A stretch of 33,233 bases of DNA from Alphaproteobacteria bacterium. Its GTDB lineage: Bacteria > Pseudomonadota > Alphaproteobacteria > TMED109. Position numbers and translations under genes: made by a program. Each line of letters opens with the position of its first letter. Positions within the stretch are counted from its first letter, which is position 1. The stretch is from positions 1-33,233 of the forward strand of contig JAQWRB010000112.1 of NCBI GenBank assembly GCA_029243935.1, in the 5' to 3' direction. Below are positions 1 through 8,693 of the stretch, piece by piece. The notes under the pieces are model-generated. The model had not been told where the DNA came from, searched no databases, and was given only the letters and a program-made list of their open reading frames with translations.

Positions 1-47
1 TTTATATTATTTTATATTATGATGAATCATAAATTATGGAGGTAAAT

Positions 48-647
48 ATGTCTAGTATTCTTACATCACTTGAAAAAACTATTGGAGCAGGTATTGCTCT
101 AACTATATTATTTGTTCTTTACTATATTTCGACAGGAGGAGCGCTTGATACTGTTTTTTGGTCCTTAATATTAAGGTATGTACATGTTCTTTCGGGAATA
201 ATGTGGATAGGGTTATTGTGGTATTTTAATTTTGTACAAATACCAAATATGCCCAAGATTCCAGATGATCAAAAACCAGCAATTGGAAAAGTAATCGCAC
301 CAGCAGCACTATTTTGGTTTAGATGGGGCGCTATGGCTACTATAATTACAGGGTTATTAGTCGCGCATGTAAATGGGTACCTAACGCAAGCGATGACTTT
401 AGGAATTCTAGATGGAGTTGCTAAACACACTGCTATAGGAATTGGAATGTGGTTAGGTATAATTATGTTTATAAATGTTTGGTTTGTTATATGGCCCAAT
501 CAAAAAAGAGCTTTAGGAATTGTAGAAGCTGATCCTGCTTCTAAAGCTGCTTCAGCAAGAACTGCTATGCTTTTTAGTAGAACTAATACTCTACTTTCTA
601 TTCCTATGCTATTTGCCATGGCCTCTGCTCAAAACATATGGGGATAA
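48..647 (+). CDS. Short PuuD-like (urate oxidase N-terminal domain-like) integral membrane protein
   Basis: A 199-residue inner-membrane protein. It resembles the membrane part of the PuuD/Urate_ox_N family, best seen in RYVHVLSGIMWIGLLWYFNF at residues 43-62, where a histidine and tryptophans sit inside a membrane segment. Five hydrophobic stretches are visible at about 10-27, 36-63, 87-108, 128-149 and 179-195. The C-terminal cytochrome c domain of full-length PuuD is absent and there is no CXXCH motif, so urate oxidation cannot be claimed. An ATG at 36 is in frame, but GGAGGT at 38-43 lies four bases before the ATG at 48, so 48 is the better start. The gene stands alone on the plus strand and converges on the amidohydrolase gene. 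Family assignment is fairly likely; biochemical role is unknown. Confidence 0.72.
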   Translation: MSSILTSLEKTIGAGIALTILFVLYYISTGGALDTVFWSLILRYVHVLSGIMWIGLLWYFNFVQIPNMPKIPDDQKPAIGKVIAPAALFWFRWGAMATIITGLLVAHVNGYLTQAMTLGILDGVAKHTAIGIGMWLGIIMFINVWFVIWPNQKRALGIVEADPASKAASARTAMLFSRTNTLLSIPMLFAMASAQNIWG

Positions 648-653
648 TAAATA

Positions 654-689
654 AACAGAAAGAGGTTATGCAAATAACCTCTTTCTGTT
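654..689. terminator. Perfect hairpin between convergent genes, probable bidirectional terminator
   Basis: The arms AACAGAAAGAGGTTAT (654-669) and ATAACCTCTTTCTGTT (674-689) are exact reverse complements around a GCAA tetraloop. This gives a 16-bp stem. It lies 6 bases after the stop of the plus-strand membrane gene and 7 bases past the stop of the minus-strand amidohydrolase gene. A long T-tract is missing on both sides, although each 3' arm is itself T-rich and the minus-strand side continues into TATTTATTA. Placement between two convergent genes supports a terminator serving both. Confidence 0.8.
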
Positions 690-696
690 CGAGGAT

Positions 697-2382
697 TTAA
701 GCGTGAAAACCTCTAATTACTTTGCCAGGTAACTTGGAATTATTTACTAGGTTCATATCTTTTAAAACTCTTTCTCCATTTATCCAAACACCTTTAACTG
801 CATGTCCGTCAATATTTAATCTACTACCTCCTCCTGGAAGATCGCTTACTCTGTATGATTGAGAAACACCTACTTTATCTGGGTCAAATAATATCATATC
901 AGCATATTGTCCGGGGACCAATCTTCCTCTTTGATCGATTCTATAAATATCCGCTTGCTTTCCCGTCAAGTTATAAATAGCTTCTTCAATAGACATAATT
1001 TTATTTTCACGAACCCATTTTTGTAACATATATAACCCATATCCGGCATCATTAAAAAATGTTAAATGCGCTCCCGCGTCTGATAATGTAATATTAGCTC
1101 GTGGATGTTTGAGTAATTTTCCAACAGCCTTTTCATCACTATTCAATAACATTGCAATAAATAGAGTATCCATTCCATTGTCACTAAGGGCATGATCTAA
1201 GAGCCAGTCTAAAGGTTGTACATTAGAATCTAAAGCAATATCCTTAATGGACCTTCCTTCTAAATTTTGATATTTTTGATTATAAACTTCTCTAACTATA
1301 ATTTTATCCCAATCACCATTAAATAACCTTACTTGAGCATTATCTTCAATTTCATTTACTAAATTTCCACGAAAATTATTATCTGCTAATACTTTTTCAT
1401 ATAACTCTAATGAGCTGCACTCCATTGCAGGCCTCCAAGAATGAATACCTTCAAACAAGTATGGAGATTCCATTGTAAACTCCATAGATAGTGGCCTACA
1501 AGATACTTGTCCCCACATCTCTATCCCTTGATCTGTTGCATGAGATATATCTGATAACACTTTAAATGTTGAATTATCAGATAATGGGTTATGTAAAAGA
1601 GCTGCAACTACAGCTGGCCTATTAGAACCCTCCATCCATTTTCTAATATTTTCAATTGAAGTATTTGAGCCTCTAGTAAGCATAAATAAGCCTCGACCAA
1701 AGGAAGACATCGCCATTATAAGATTACGCATCTCTTTATCGTCTGCTAATCTAGATGGCATTGGTACACCATTTTCTCCGTTATGCCCTTCAAATGTTGA
1801 TGTAGCGAAACCTAACCCGCCACTAATCATACCTTCCTTTACTATAGTTTGCATTTTTATTATTTCTGTATCTGTAGCTTTTCTTGTTAACGCATCTTCT
1901 CCCATTACATAAACTCTAACAGATGAGTGGCCAACATAAGCTGCAACATTAGGACCAACGCCTCTAGTTTCTATAAAATCAAGATACTCAGGAAACGTTT
2001 CAAAATCCCATACTATTCCTTCCCTCAACACATCTAAGGACATACCTTCTACATTTGTAAGATTTTTCATAGTCAAGTCGCGATGCTCAGCTTTACAGGG
2101 AGCTATAGTAAAGCCGCAATTGCCAATAATAATTGTTGTAACCCCAAGTTTTGGTGAGGGATTAGCCCAAGGATCCCATGTTAATTGAGCGTCATAATGT
2201 GTATGACTATCTATAAACCCAGGAGCTAAAGTTAAGCCCTTTGCATCTATTATTGACTTTGCTTCACCTAAATCATTACCTCTATTAACAATAATGCCAT
2301 CTTCTACAGCAATATCTCCTGTAAAAGATGGCAATCCTGTACCATCAATAATATTTGCATTCTTAATTATAAGATCAAACAT
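697..2382 (-). CDS. N-acyl-D-amino-acid deacylase-like amidohydrolase
   Basis: A 561-residue cytoplasmic metal-dependent amidohydrolase of the D-aminoacylase/dihydroorotase-like group, expected to hydrolyse an amide or imide bond. The N-terminal beta-sandwich strand DLIIKNANIIDGTG leads into the metal-binding SHTHYD motif (H60, H62). GNCGFTIAPC follows, with C89 at the place of the D-aminoacylase metal-ligand cysteine. The late LSDAGAH motif (D435) matches the catalytic aspartate region. The protein is longer than classical D-aminoacylases (about 480 residues), so its substrate may not be an N-acyl-D-amino acid. The ATG starts one base after the stop of the upstream GlcG/HbpS-like gene with no clear ribosome site, which suggests translational coupling. 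It is the last gene of the minus-strand block, before the hairpin at 654-689. Family is clear; substrate is not. Confidence 0.85.
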   Translation of the reverse strand: MFDLIIKNANIIDGTGLPSFTGDIAVEDGIIVNRGNDLGEAKSIIDAKGLTLAPGFIDSHTHYDAQLTWDPWANPSPKLGVTTIIIGNCGFTIAPCKAEHRDLTMKNLTNVEGMSLDVLREGIVWDFETFPEYLDFIETRGVGPNVAAYVGHSSVRVYVMGEDALTRKATDTEIIKMQTIVKEGMISGGLGFATSTFEGHNGENGVPMPSRLADDKEMRNLIMAMSSFGRGLFMLTRGSNTSIENIRKWMEGSNRPAVVAALLHNPLSDNSTFKVLSDISHATDQGIEMWGQVSCRPLSMEFTMESPYLFEGIHSWRPAMECSSLELYEKVLADNNFRGNLVNEIEDNAQVRLFNGDWDKIIVREVYNQKYQNLEGRSIKDIALDSNVQPLDWLLDHALSDNGMDTLFIAMLLNSDEKAVGKLLKHPRANITLSDAGAHLTFFNDAGYGLYMLQKWVRENKIMSIEEAIYNLTGKQADIYRIDQRGRLVPGQYADMILFDPDKVGVSQSYRVSDLPGGGSRLNIDGHAVKGVWINGERVLKDMNLVNNSKLPGKVIRGFHA

Positions 2383-2383
2383 A

Positions 2384-2890
2384 TTATTTTAGCATATCTT
2401 TAACAGAATCAAGTGCAGCTTGAGCACATTCTTCATCTTGATCACCAGTCGCACCACTCACACCAATTGCACCTATAAGATCGCCATTTTGCGCTCTAAT
2501 TGGAAGACCTCCTGGAAAAGGAACCAAAAAATCAACTGTAGCTATACCTGGAAGCCCAGCTGGATTTCCTTCTTTACCATAAGCTAATTCCCCAATTGCC
2601 CTTGTAGGATATGGTATCATTGCTGCAGATTTCGCTTTATTCAATGCTATATCTATACTTCCTAAGAATGCTCCATCTTGCCTTCTAAAGAGAATTAAGT
2701 CCGCTCCAGAATCAACAATTGCTATATTTAGTGGTCTCCAATCAGTAGTAGCTCTTTTAGCTTCACAAGCATCAGCCATTTTTTTTGCTAATTGTAAATC
2801 GATAATAGTTTTTGTTTCTAGTGATAAGGCCGCTTTGCTTACAAAAATAACTGAAACGGCTATAATTAATAATAAATTAAAAAATTTCAT
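2384..2890 (-). CDS. Exported GlcG/HbpS family (DUF336) heme-binding-like protein
   Basis: A 168-residue protein with an N-terminal signal peptide: a lysine at position 2, a hydrophobic core at about 5-22, and probable cleavage near ALS at 21-23. The mature part carries the DUF336 pattern: IAIVDSGADLILFRRQDGA, then ALNKAKSAA, then PGGLPIRAQNGDLIGAIGVSGA, ending in DEECAQAALDSV. Family members include HbpS, which binds heme, and GlcG of glycolate operons, whose activity is unclear. The signal peptide places it in the periplasm. AGGAGAG lies just upstream of the ATG. The 94-base gap before it holds promoter-like hexamers, so it may start a transcript shared with the amidohydrolase. Ligand binding here is inferred only. 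Confidence 0.85.
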   Translation of the reverse strand: MKFFNLLLIIAVSVIFVSKAALSLETKTIIDLQLAKKMADACEAKRATTDWRPLNIAIVDSGADLILFRRQDGAFLGSIDIALNKAKSAAMIPYPTRAIGELAYGKEGNPAGLPGIATVDFLVPFPGGLPIRAQNGDLIGAIGVSGATGDQDEECAQAALDSVKDMLK

Positions 2891-2913
2891 AATACTCTCC
2901 TATTTAAAAATAT

Positions 2914-2957
2914 AGTATAATTAGTTTTTATAATAATTCACAATAAAATTCTGTCAA
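2914..2957 (-). promoter_or_regulatory. Candidate promoter for the GlcG/HbpS-like and amidohydrolase genes
   Basis: A perfect TTGACA (-35) reads on the minus strand at 2957-2952. A TTATAA or TATAAA lies 18-19 bases downstream. A second overlapping pair, TTGTGA (2943-2938) and TATACT (2919-2914) with 18-base spacing, is also possible. This is the only sizeable gap in the 697-12773 block, and it follows the stop of the DUF1489 gene. The spacing is a little long and the DNA is AT-rich, so chance matches are possible. Confidence 0.5.
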
Positions 2958-2984
2958 TTTTAAATACCAATCAGTATAAAAATA

Positions 2985-3389
2985 CTAAATAATACATAAC
3001 TCTTCTAAAGCTTTATAAAGTTTACCTGGGTTTATTAATTCTTTCGCAGCTAAATCCTTAGGAGCTTTTTCATCTTTCAAATATCTCCAACCTTGGAAAG
3101 GTTTATGCCTAATAATTTGAGTATTAATAAGATTTTTATCTAAAACTATATGACAATAAAATTTACCATCATCATGCTTTACTTTATTAAAATCTATAAT
3201 TTTTTGTCTAACTGATATATAGCCATTAATTATCCAAAACATTGAACCTGTATCTTTAATGATTTCATATTTTTTTGGAAACAATCTAGTAATGTGAAGA
3301 TTTTGATTATATTTTTTATAGCGCAGAGACTGTCTCTCTCTTAATTCACTAATATTAGTAATACCTACAGCTAATTTTATTAAATTCAT
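2985..3389 (-). CDS. DUF1489 family protein
   Basis: A 134-residue soluble protein of unknown function. It shows the features I associate with DUF1489, a family found mainly in alphaproteobacteria: the opening INLIKLAVGI-type strand (here MNLIKLAVGI), HITRLFPKK, GSMFWIINGYISVRQKI, and a late FQGWRYL motif followed by AP.DL. No signal peptide or membrane segment is present. It starts four bases after the HMG-CoA lyase stop codon with no strong ribosome site, so it is probably translated by coupling in the same operon. Any link to leucine catabolism rests only on position. Confidence 0.75.
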   Translation of the reverse strand: MNLIKLAVGITNISELRERQSLRYKKYNQNLHITRLFPKKYEIIKDTGSMFWIINGYISVRQKIIDFNKVKHDDGKFYCHIVLDKNLINTQIIRHKPFQGWRYLKDEKAPKDLAAKELINPGKLYKALEELCII

Positions 3390-3393
3390 GTAT

Positions 3394-4305
3394 CTATAAT
3401 AATTTTTTTCGTTTATTTTTTGATTCTAAAGCATTAAAAACTCTTGAAGAAGGGATTCTTCCTAATTTACTAAAAACAAATTTTGAAGCTTCACAAATTT
3501 TTTCTAAATCTACTCCTGTATTAATACCCATTCCATTAAGCATAAATAAAACATCTTCAGTAGCAACATTACCTTTAGCTCCTGGAGCATAAGGACAGCC
3601 TCCTAATCCTCCAACAGATGTATCTATAACTTTAATATTTAATTCTAAACTAACTAATATATTTGCTAAAGCTTGACCATATGTATCATGAAAATGGACG
3701 GCTAATTTCTCAACTCCTATTGCATCTCTGCATGCCATTAGCATATGTTTAGTTTTTATAGGAGTTCCGCTTCCAATTGTATCACCTAGAGAAATTTCAT
3801 AACATCCCATCTTGGCTAATTCTTCAGCTTGCTTTGCAACTTTTAACGGTTGAATTTCATTCTCATAAGGACAAAACATAACAGTTGATATATAACCTCT
3901 AACTTTCATACCTTTAACTAATGCTTCCTCAGCGACTTCTTTAGCTCTAGCCATAGCTTCGCTGACTGAACAATTTGTATTTTTTTTTGAAAACGTTTCG
4001 CTTGGAGTAGCAAACACACAAGCAGTATCTGCATTAAATTTTAAAGCATCATCTAAACCTTTAATATTTGGCGTTAAAACTGGGTACATTATGCCCTGTT
4101 TTTTCTTAATTTGTGTCATAACAACACTAGAATCCGCCATAGCAGGAACCCATTTAGGAGATACAAATGCACCGCTTTCTATAAACTTTAAACCTGTAGC
4201 TGATAGCATATTAATAAATATAACTTTTTCATCAGTTTCTAATGGGATATTTTCATTTTGAAGCCCATCTCTAGGACCTACCTCATATAGGGTAATCTCT
4301 GTCAT
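3394..4305 (-). CDS. mvaB: Hydroxymethylglutaryl-CoA lyase
   Basis: A 303-residue cytoplasmic enzyme that cleaves (S)-HMG-CoA into acetoacetate and acetyl-CoA, the last committed step of leucine breakdown. It is a DRE-TIM-like barrel with EVGPRDGLQNE at 8-18 (R12 and D13 are catalytic and metal-linked), the metal histidines H204 and H206 in VHFHDTYGQ, and the lyase signature GGLGGCPYAPGAKGN with C237 on the active-site loop. This cysteine loop separates it from homocitrate and isopropylmalate synthases. Its ATG shares one base with the TAA of the carboxylase alpha gene (TAATG), implying coupled translation. Length is normal for bacterial forms. Confidence 0.95.
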   Translation of the reverse strand: MTEITLYEVGPRDGLQNENIPLETDEKVIFINMLSATGLKFIESGAFVSPKWVPAMADSSVVMTQIKKKQGIMYPVLTPNIKGLDDALKFNADTACVFATPSETFSKKNTNCSVSEAMARAKEVAEEALVKGMKVRGYISTVMFCPYENEIQPLKVAKQAEELAKMGCYEISLGDTIGSGTPIKTKHMLMACRDAIGVEKLAVHFHDTYGQALANILVSLELNIKVIDTSVGGLGGCPYAPGAKGNVATEDVLFMLNGMGINTGVDLEKICEASKFVFSKLGRIPSSRVFNALESKNKRKKLL

Positions 4306-6290
4306 TATTTTTCTTTCATTTGGGCTACTGTATAACCTTCATCAACCTGTTGGCCCTCTTTTACATTAATTTTAATTATTTTTCCAGAATAAGGGGCCAA
4401 AATGGAATGCTCCATTTTCATAGCTTCAATTATTACTAAAATATCTCCTTTCTTTACTTGCTGATTATTTTTAGAAAAAACTTTAGCAATCTTGCCTGGA
4501 ACAGGCGAATCCATCGAGCCCTCAGATGCTTCTAATTTTATATCTAAATAAAATTTATCTCTAATATTTAAATTTAAAGAATAGCCACTTTGATTAATAT
4601 AAATATTGTCATTATTAACTGTAAAATATATATTTTCTATTTTTTTATTATTACGAAGTAAACTTAATTTTTTAGAAAAATCATCGTTTAATATTTTAAA
4701 AATATTCTTATTTTTTCTTTCCTCATCAATAACTAAGAACTCACTAGAATTTAATATCTTAACTTCATAATTAAAAACTTCTTTATCATAGATTAAAGAT
4801 ATATTTTCAAAATCATTACCTAAATGTCTCCAATTTATATTATTATGCCAAGGTGATAAACTCTTACTTATATAATAAGAGCTCCTAAATTTTATATATA
4901 ATGCTGCCGCTGAATCAAGTAATAAATCTTTACTCTCTTTACTTGATATTAATTTTTTCCAAAATTTATTTATAAAATCTGTATTAATTTTTTTTTCTGC
5001 AAAGGCAGAAACTTTTATTATCTTATTTAAAAAATCTATATTGTTTTTAATTCCTTCTAATCTTGTATTTTCTAAAGCAAAAGAGAGTTTTTTAATTGCA
5101 TCATCTCTATTAACTCCGTATGAAATAATTTTAGCAATCATCGGGTCATAATATGATGAAACTTCATCATTAGCTAAGTATCCTGTATCTAGTCTTAAAT
5201 AAGGCTTATCTGGAAAATTAAATTCTAGTATTTTACCTGGTGATGGTTGGAAATTTTTTTCGGGAATTTCTGCATAAACTCTGGCTTCTATTGCATGACC
5301 CTTAATAGAATCTTTATTGTAATCTAAAATTATCTTTTCATTGTTAGCAACTCTAATTTGCAATTCAACTAAATCTAAACCTAATATTAATTCTGTAACT
5401 GGGTGCTCAACTTGTAAGCGCGTATTCATTTCCATAAAATAAAAATTATTTTTTTCTAAAAGAAACTCTATAGTTCCTGCTCCAGAATATGAAATACTTT
5501 TTGCCACTTGCTTAGCTTGAAAAGCCATTCCTTCTCTAACTTCTAAATTAATGTTTGTAGCAGGTGCTTCTTCAATAACTTTTTGATGACGCCTTTGAAT
5601 ACTGCAGTCTCTATCCGCTAAAGTATAAATATTTCCATAATTATCTGCTAAAATTTGAACCTCAATATGCCTAGGGTTTTGCAAATACTTTTCTATTAAT
5701 ATACTATCATTCCCAAATGAACTTAGAGCTTCCCTTTTTGCCCCTTCTAATTTATTTATAATTTCGTTCTTTTTATTTATAACATGCATTCCTTTTCCAC
5801 CTCCTCCTGCGGAGGCTTTAATAATCAAAGGAAAACCTATATTTTCACATTTTTTTAATATCTGATTCTCTGATAAACCGTCTGCTGAAAACCCTGGCAA
5901 TACTGGAACACCTGCTTTTTCCATCATACTTCTTGCATCATTTTTCAATGACATACTTTTCATAGATGAAACAGAGGGGCCAATAAATTTTATATTATTT
6001 TTTTTTAATGCTTTTGCAAAATCAGGATTTTCAGATAAAAATCCATATCCAGGATGGATTGCATCAACCTTATTTTCTAATGCAATTTTTATTATTTTTT
6101 TATAATTTAAATAACTGTTTTCAGCTAAGGAATCACCTAGATGAATTGACTGGTCAGCTTCACGAGCATGCAAAGCATTTTTATCAGCATCAGAATATAC
6201 AGCAACTACAAAAATACCCATGGATTTACAGGTGCGTGTAATCCTAGTTGCTATTTCTCCTCTATTAGCTATCAATATTTTTTTTATCAT
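4305..6290 (-). CDS. mccA: Methylcrotonyl-CoA carboxylase, biotin-carboxylase/biotin-carrier (alpha) subunit
   Basis: A 661-residue subunit that carboxylates its own biotin using ATP and bicarbonate and passes CO2 to the beta subunit for 3-methylcrotonyl-CoA. In order: the biotin carboxylase N-domain (KKILIANRGEIATRI at 3-17), the ATP-grasp loop KASAGGGGKGMH, the active-site segment MEMNTRLQVEHPVTE, a variable BT-like linker, and a C-terminal biotinyl domain with EAMKMEH, the biotinylated lysine being K625. Calling it MCC rather than PCC rests on its place between the MCC beta/hydratase genes and HMG-CoA lyase. The start lies inside the hydratase gene (26-base overlap) with no visible ribosome site, so coupling is likely. 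The linker is lysine- and asparagine-rich, as AT-rich genomes favour. Confidence 0.93.
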   Translation of the reverse strand: MIKKILIANRGEIATRITRTCKSMGIFVVAVYSDADKNALHAREADQSIHLGDSLAENSYLNYKKIIKIALENKVDAIHPGYGFLSENPDFAKALKKNNIKFIGPSVSSMKSMSLKNDARSMMEKAGVPVLPGFSADGLSENQILKKCENIGFPLIIKASAGGGGKGMHVINKKNEIINKLEGAKREALSSFGNDSILIEKYLQNPRHIEVQILADNYGNIYTLADRDCSIQRRHQKVIEEAPATNINLEVREGMAFQAKQVAKSISYSGAGTIEFLLEKNNFYFMEMNTRLQVEHPVTELILGLDLVELQIRVANNEKIILDYNKDSIKGHAIEARVYAEIPEKNFQPSPGKILEFNFPDKPYLRLDTGYLANDEVSSYYDPMIAKIISYGVNRDDAIKKLSFALENTRLEGIKNNIDFLNKIIKVSAFAEKKINTDFINKFWKKLISSKESKDLLLDSAAALYIKFRSSYYISKSLSPWHNNINWRHLGNDFENISLIYDKEVFNYEVKILNSSEFLVIDEERKNKNIFKILNDDFSKKLSLLRNNKKIENIYFTVNNDNIYINQSGYSLNLNIRDKFYLDIKLEASEGSMDSPVPGKIAKVFSKNNQQVKKGDILVIIEAMKMEHSILAPYSGKIIKINVKEGQQVDEGYTVAQMKEK

Positions 6291-7071
6291 TTATCTGCCA
6301 ATTTGGTTTTCTCTTGTTTAAAAATGCTTCTGTTCCTTCTTTGCCTTCATTAGTTGCTCTTGCATCTGCTATCCTTTTAGCCGTTTCCATCATAAGCACT
6401 TCATCTATATTTTTTCCTTCTACAAAAAATATTAATTCTTTTGAGGATTTAAGAGCTTTAGGTCCACCTTTTAATATATTATCTATATTTTTTTCAATTA
6501 AAGAATTAAAGTCTTCATTTTTTGCATGTTGATGCAATAATCCCATATGAAAAGCCTCTTCTGAAGAAATGATTGTTGAAGTTAAAAATAAATATCTAGC
6601 ATTTCTAGAACCCACTGCCCTAACTACATACGGACTAATAGTTGCCGGAATTAAGCCTAGTCTTACTTCAGATAAAGAAAACTTTGCATATTCATTTCCA
6701 ATTGCTATATCACATGCAGCTACTAAACCCACACCACCCCCAAAAGCAGCCCCGTTTACAGCGGCAATAGTCGGAAAAGGCAAGGAATATAATTTTTTTA
6801 GCATAACAGCTAATTTCATTGCATCACTCTGATTTTCTTCGTGACTTACACCAGACATTCGTCTCATCCAATCTAAATCACCTCCAGCAGAAAATGCTTT
6901 TCCTTCTCCTGTAAGAACTAGCGCTCTAATATCTTTATTATTTGATATCTCTGATAAACAAATATCTAATTCTTTAATTAAATTTTCATCAAAAGCGTTC
7001 ATAACCTGCGGACGGTTTATATTTAAATAATAAATGCCTCTACTATCTATTTTTTTTAATAAATTTTCCAT
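6265..7071 (-). CDS. liuC: Methylglutaconyl-CoA hydratase (enoyl-CoA hydratase family)
   Basis: A 268-residue crotonase-fold enzyme expected to hydrate 3-methylglutaconyl-CoA to HMG-CoA. The two oxyanion-hole segments are AFSAGGDL (59-66) and NGAAFGGGVGL (106-116). The catalytic region SEVRLGLIPATISPYV (134-149) carries E135 and is the form typical of methylglutaconyl-CoA hydratases rather than generic fatty-acid hydratases. It sits between the two MCC subunit genes, a common order in leucine/isovalerate (liu) operons, which strongly supports the assignment. It starts three bases after the MCC beta stop, and its 3' end overlaps the MCC alpha gene by 26 bases. Confidence 0.92.
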   Translation of the reverse strand: MENLLKKIDSRGIYYLNINRPQVMNAFDENLIKELDICLSEISNNKDIRALVLTGEGKAFSAGGDLDWMRRMSGVSHEENQSDAMKLAVMLKKLYSLPFPTIAAVNGAAFGGGVGLVAACDIAIGNEYAKFSLSEVRLGLIPATISPYVVRAVGSRNARYLFLTSTIISSEEAFHMGLLHQHAKNEDFNSLIEKNIDNILKGGPKALKSSKELIFFVEGKNIDEVLMMETAKRIADARATNEGKEGTEAFLNKRKPNWQINDKKNIDS

Positions 7072-7074
7072 TAT

Positions 7075-8682
7075 CTACATCCTGAATAAACCAAATTTTG
7101 TATCTTCAATTGGTTTATTGTGAGCAGCTGAAATTGACAAACCCAATACTACTCTAGTATCAGCAGGATCTATTACGCCATCATCCCATATTCTTGATGA
7201 AGCGAAATATGGATTTCCTTCTTTTTCATATTGATCTAAAATTCCATTTTTAAAACTATTTTCATCTTTCTTCAACCATTTTAGTCCTCGTCTTGCGTTT
7301 ACATCTTTTTTAACAGTAGATAAAACATTAGCCGCTTGTTCTCCTCCCATTACAGACACTCTAGAATTTGGCCAAGTCCACATAAATCTTGGATTAAATG
7401 CTCTACCACACATACCGTAATTACCAGCTCCAAATGAGCCTCCAATAATTACAGTAAATTTTGGAACATTTACTGTGGATACTGCAGTAACTAGTTTTGC
7501 TCCGTCTTTAGCTATACCGGCTTCTTCATATTTTTTACCTACCATAAAACCAGAAATATTTTGTAGAAATATAAGTGGTATTTTTCTTTGACCACATAAT
7601 TCTATAAAATGAGCACCTTTTTTTGAACTTTCTGGAAATAAAATTCCATTATTTGCAATAATACCAACAGAATACCCCATAATTTTTGCAAAACCTGTAA
7701 CTAAGGTTGCCCCATATAGTTTTTTAAATTCTAAAAATTTACTTCCATCCACTATTCTAGCTATTACTTCTCTTACATCATATGGTATTGATAAAGATGA
7801 TGGTATTACTCCGTAAATACTTTTTAAATCATAATTTGGTTCTTCTGATTTTATTAAATCAATATCTTCATTCTTTTTCTTATTAAAAGTAGCTACAATA
7901 TCTCTAGCTATTTTTAAAGCATGTTGATCATTTTCCGCTAAATGATCAGTAACTCCACTTTTTTTACTATGCAGCTCTCCTCCTCCAAGGTCTTCTGCAC
8001 TAACTACTTCTCCTGTTGCAGCTTTTACCAAAGGAGGCCCTCCTAAAAATATTGTCCCTTGATTTTTTACTATTATACATTCATCACTCATTGCTGGAAC
8101 ATATGCTCCTCCAGCCGTGCATGAACCCATTACAATAGCTATTTGAGGAATACCCATTGCCGACATATTTGATTGATTATAAAATGTTCTACCAAAGCCT
8201 TCTTTATCCGCAAACATTTCACTTTGATTGGGTAAATTTGCTCCGCCTGAATCAACTAAATAAATACAAGGAAGATGGTTTTCTAATGCTATATCTTGTG
8301 CCCTTAATTGTTTTTTTACTGTTATTGGATAATATGTTCCTCCCTTTACCGTAGCATCATTAACAATAATTACACATTCTCTTCCAGAAACACGACCAAT
8401 TCCAGTAATAAGTCCAGATCCAGGAGCTTCATCATTATAATGACCATATGCTGCAAGAGATGAGAATTCTAAAAATGGAGAACCAGGGTCTAGTAAATAT
8501 CGTATTCTCTCTCTAGGTAAAAGTTTGCCCCTAGCAATATGCCTATCAATTGCTTCTTTACCTCCTCCCATTTGAGAAAATATAACTTTATTTTTCAGGT
8601 CAGAAACTAGACCTTCCATAATGCTAGAATTTTTTATATATTCTTTAGACGTTTCATCTACCGCACTCTTAATAATATCCAT
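7075..8682 (-). CDS. mccB: Methylcrotonyl-CoA carboxylase, carboxyltransferase (beta) subunit
   Basis: A 535-residue carboxyltransferase that moves the carboxyl group from biotin to 3-methylcrotonyl-CoA. Features specific to MCC beta are easy to read: [68 protein letters not shown] and [20 protein letters not shown]. The C-terminal half holds the second crotonase-like domain, with [14 protein letters not shown] and a late MGGEQAA motif. PccB in this window has the contrasting [10 protein letters not shown] and [12 protein letters not shown] motifs, so the two paralogues can be told apart. Length is that of the family. It lies 11 bases after the thiolase stop. Confidence 0.96.
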   Translation of the reverse strand: MDIIKSAVDETSKEYIKNSSIMEGLVSDLKNKVIFSQMGGGKEAIDRHIARGKLLPRERIRYLLDPGSPFLEFSSLAAYGHYNDEAPGSGLITGIGRVSGRECVIIVNDATVKGGTYYPITVKKQLRAQDIALENHLPCIYLVDSGGANLPNQSEMFADKEGFGRTFYNQSNMSAMGIPQIAIVMGSCTAGGAYVPAMSDECIIVKNQGTIFLGGPPLVKAATGEVVSAEDLGGGELHSKKSGVTDHLAENDQHALKIARDIVATFNKKKNEDIDLIKSEEPNYDLKSIYGVIPSSLSIPYDVREVIARIVDGSKFLEFKKLYGATLVTGFAKIMGYSVGIIANNGILFPESSKKGAHFIELCGQRKIPLIFLQNISGFMVGKKYEEAGIAKDGAKLVTAVSTVNVPKFTVIIGGSFGAGNYGMCGRAFNPRFMWTWPNSRVSVMGGEQAANVLSTVKKDVNARRGLKWLKKDENSFKNGILDQYEKEGNPYFASSRIWDDGVIDPADTRVVLGLSISAAHNKPIEDTKFGLFRM

Positions 8683-8693
8683 TTACATTCTTT

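Noticed and set aside
1-20. Exact tandem repeat TTTATATTAT x2
   Set aside because: Two ten-base units in AT-rich DNA at the window edge; too short and simple to interpret.
36-47. Upstream ATG for the PuuD-like gene
   Set aside because: It overlaps the GGAGGT ribosome site for the ATG at 48.
269-499. Antisense open frame within the PuuD-like gene, and similar open frames opposite MCC, thiolase, hydratase and ribosomal genes
   Set aside because: They lie fully inside well-supported genes, have no ribosome sites or recognisable domains, and reflect low stop density opposite AT-biased coding sequence.
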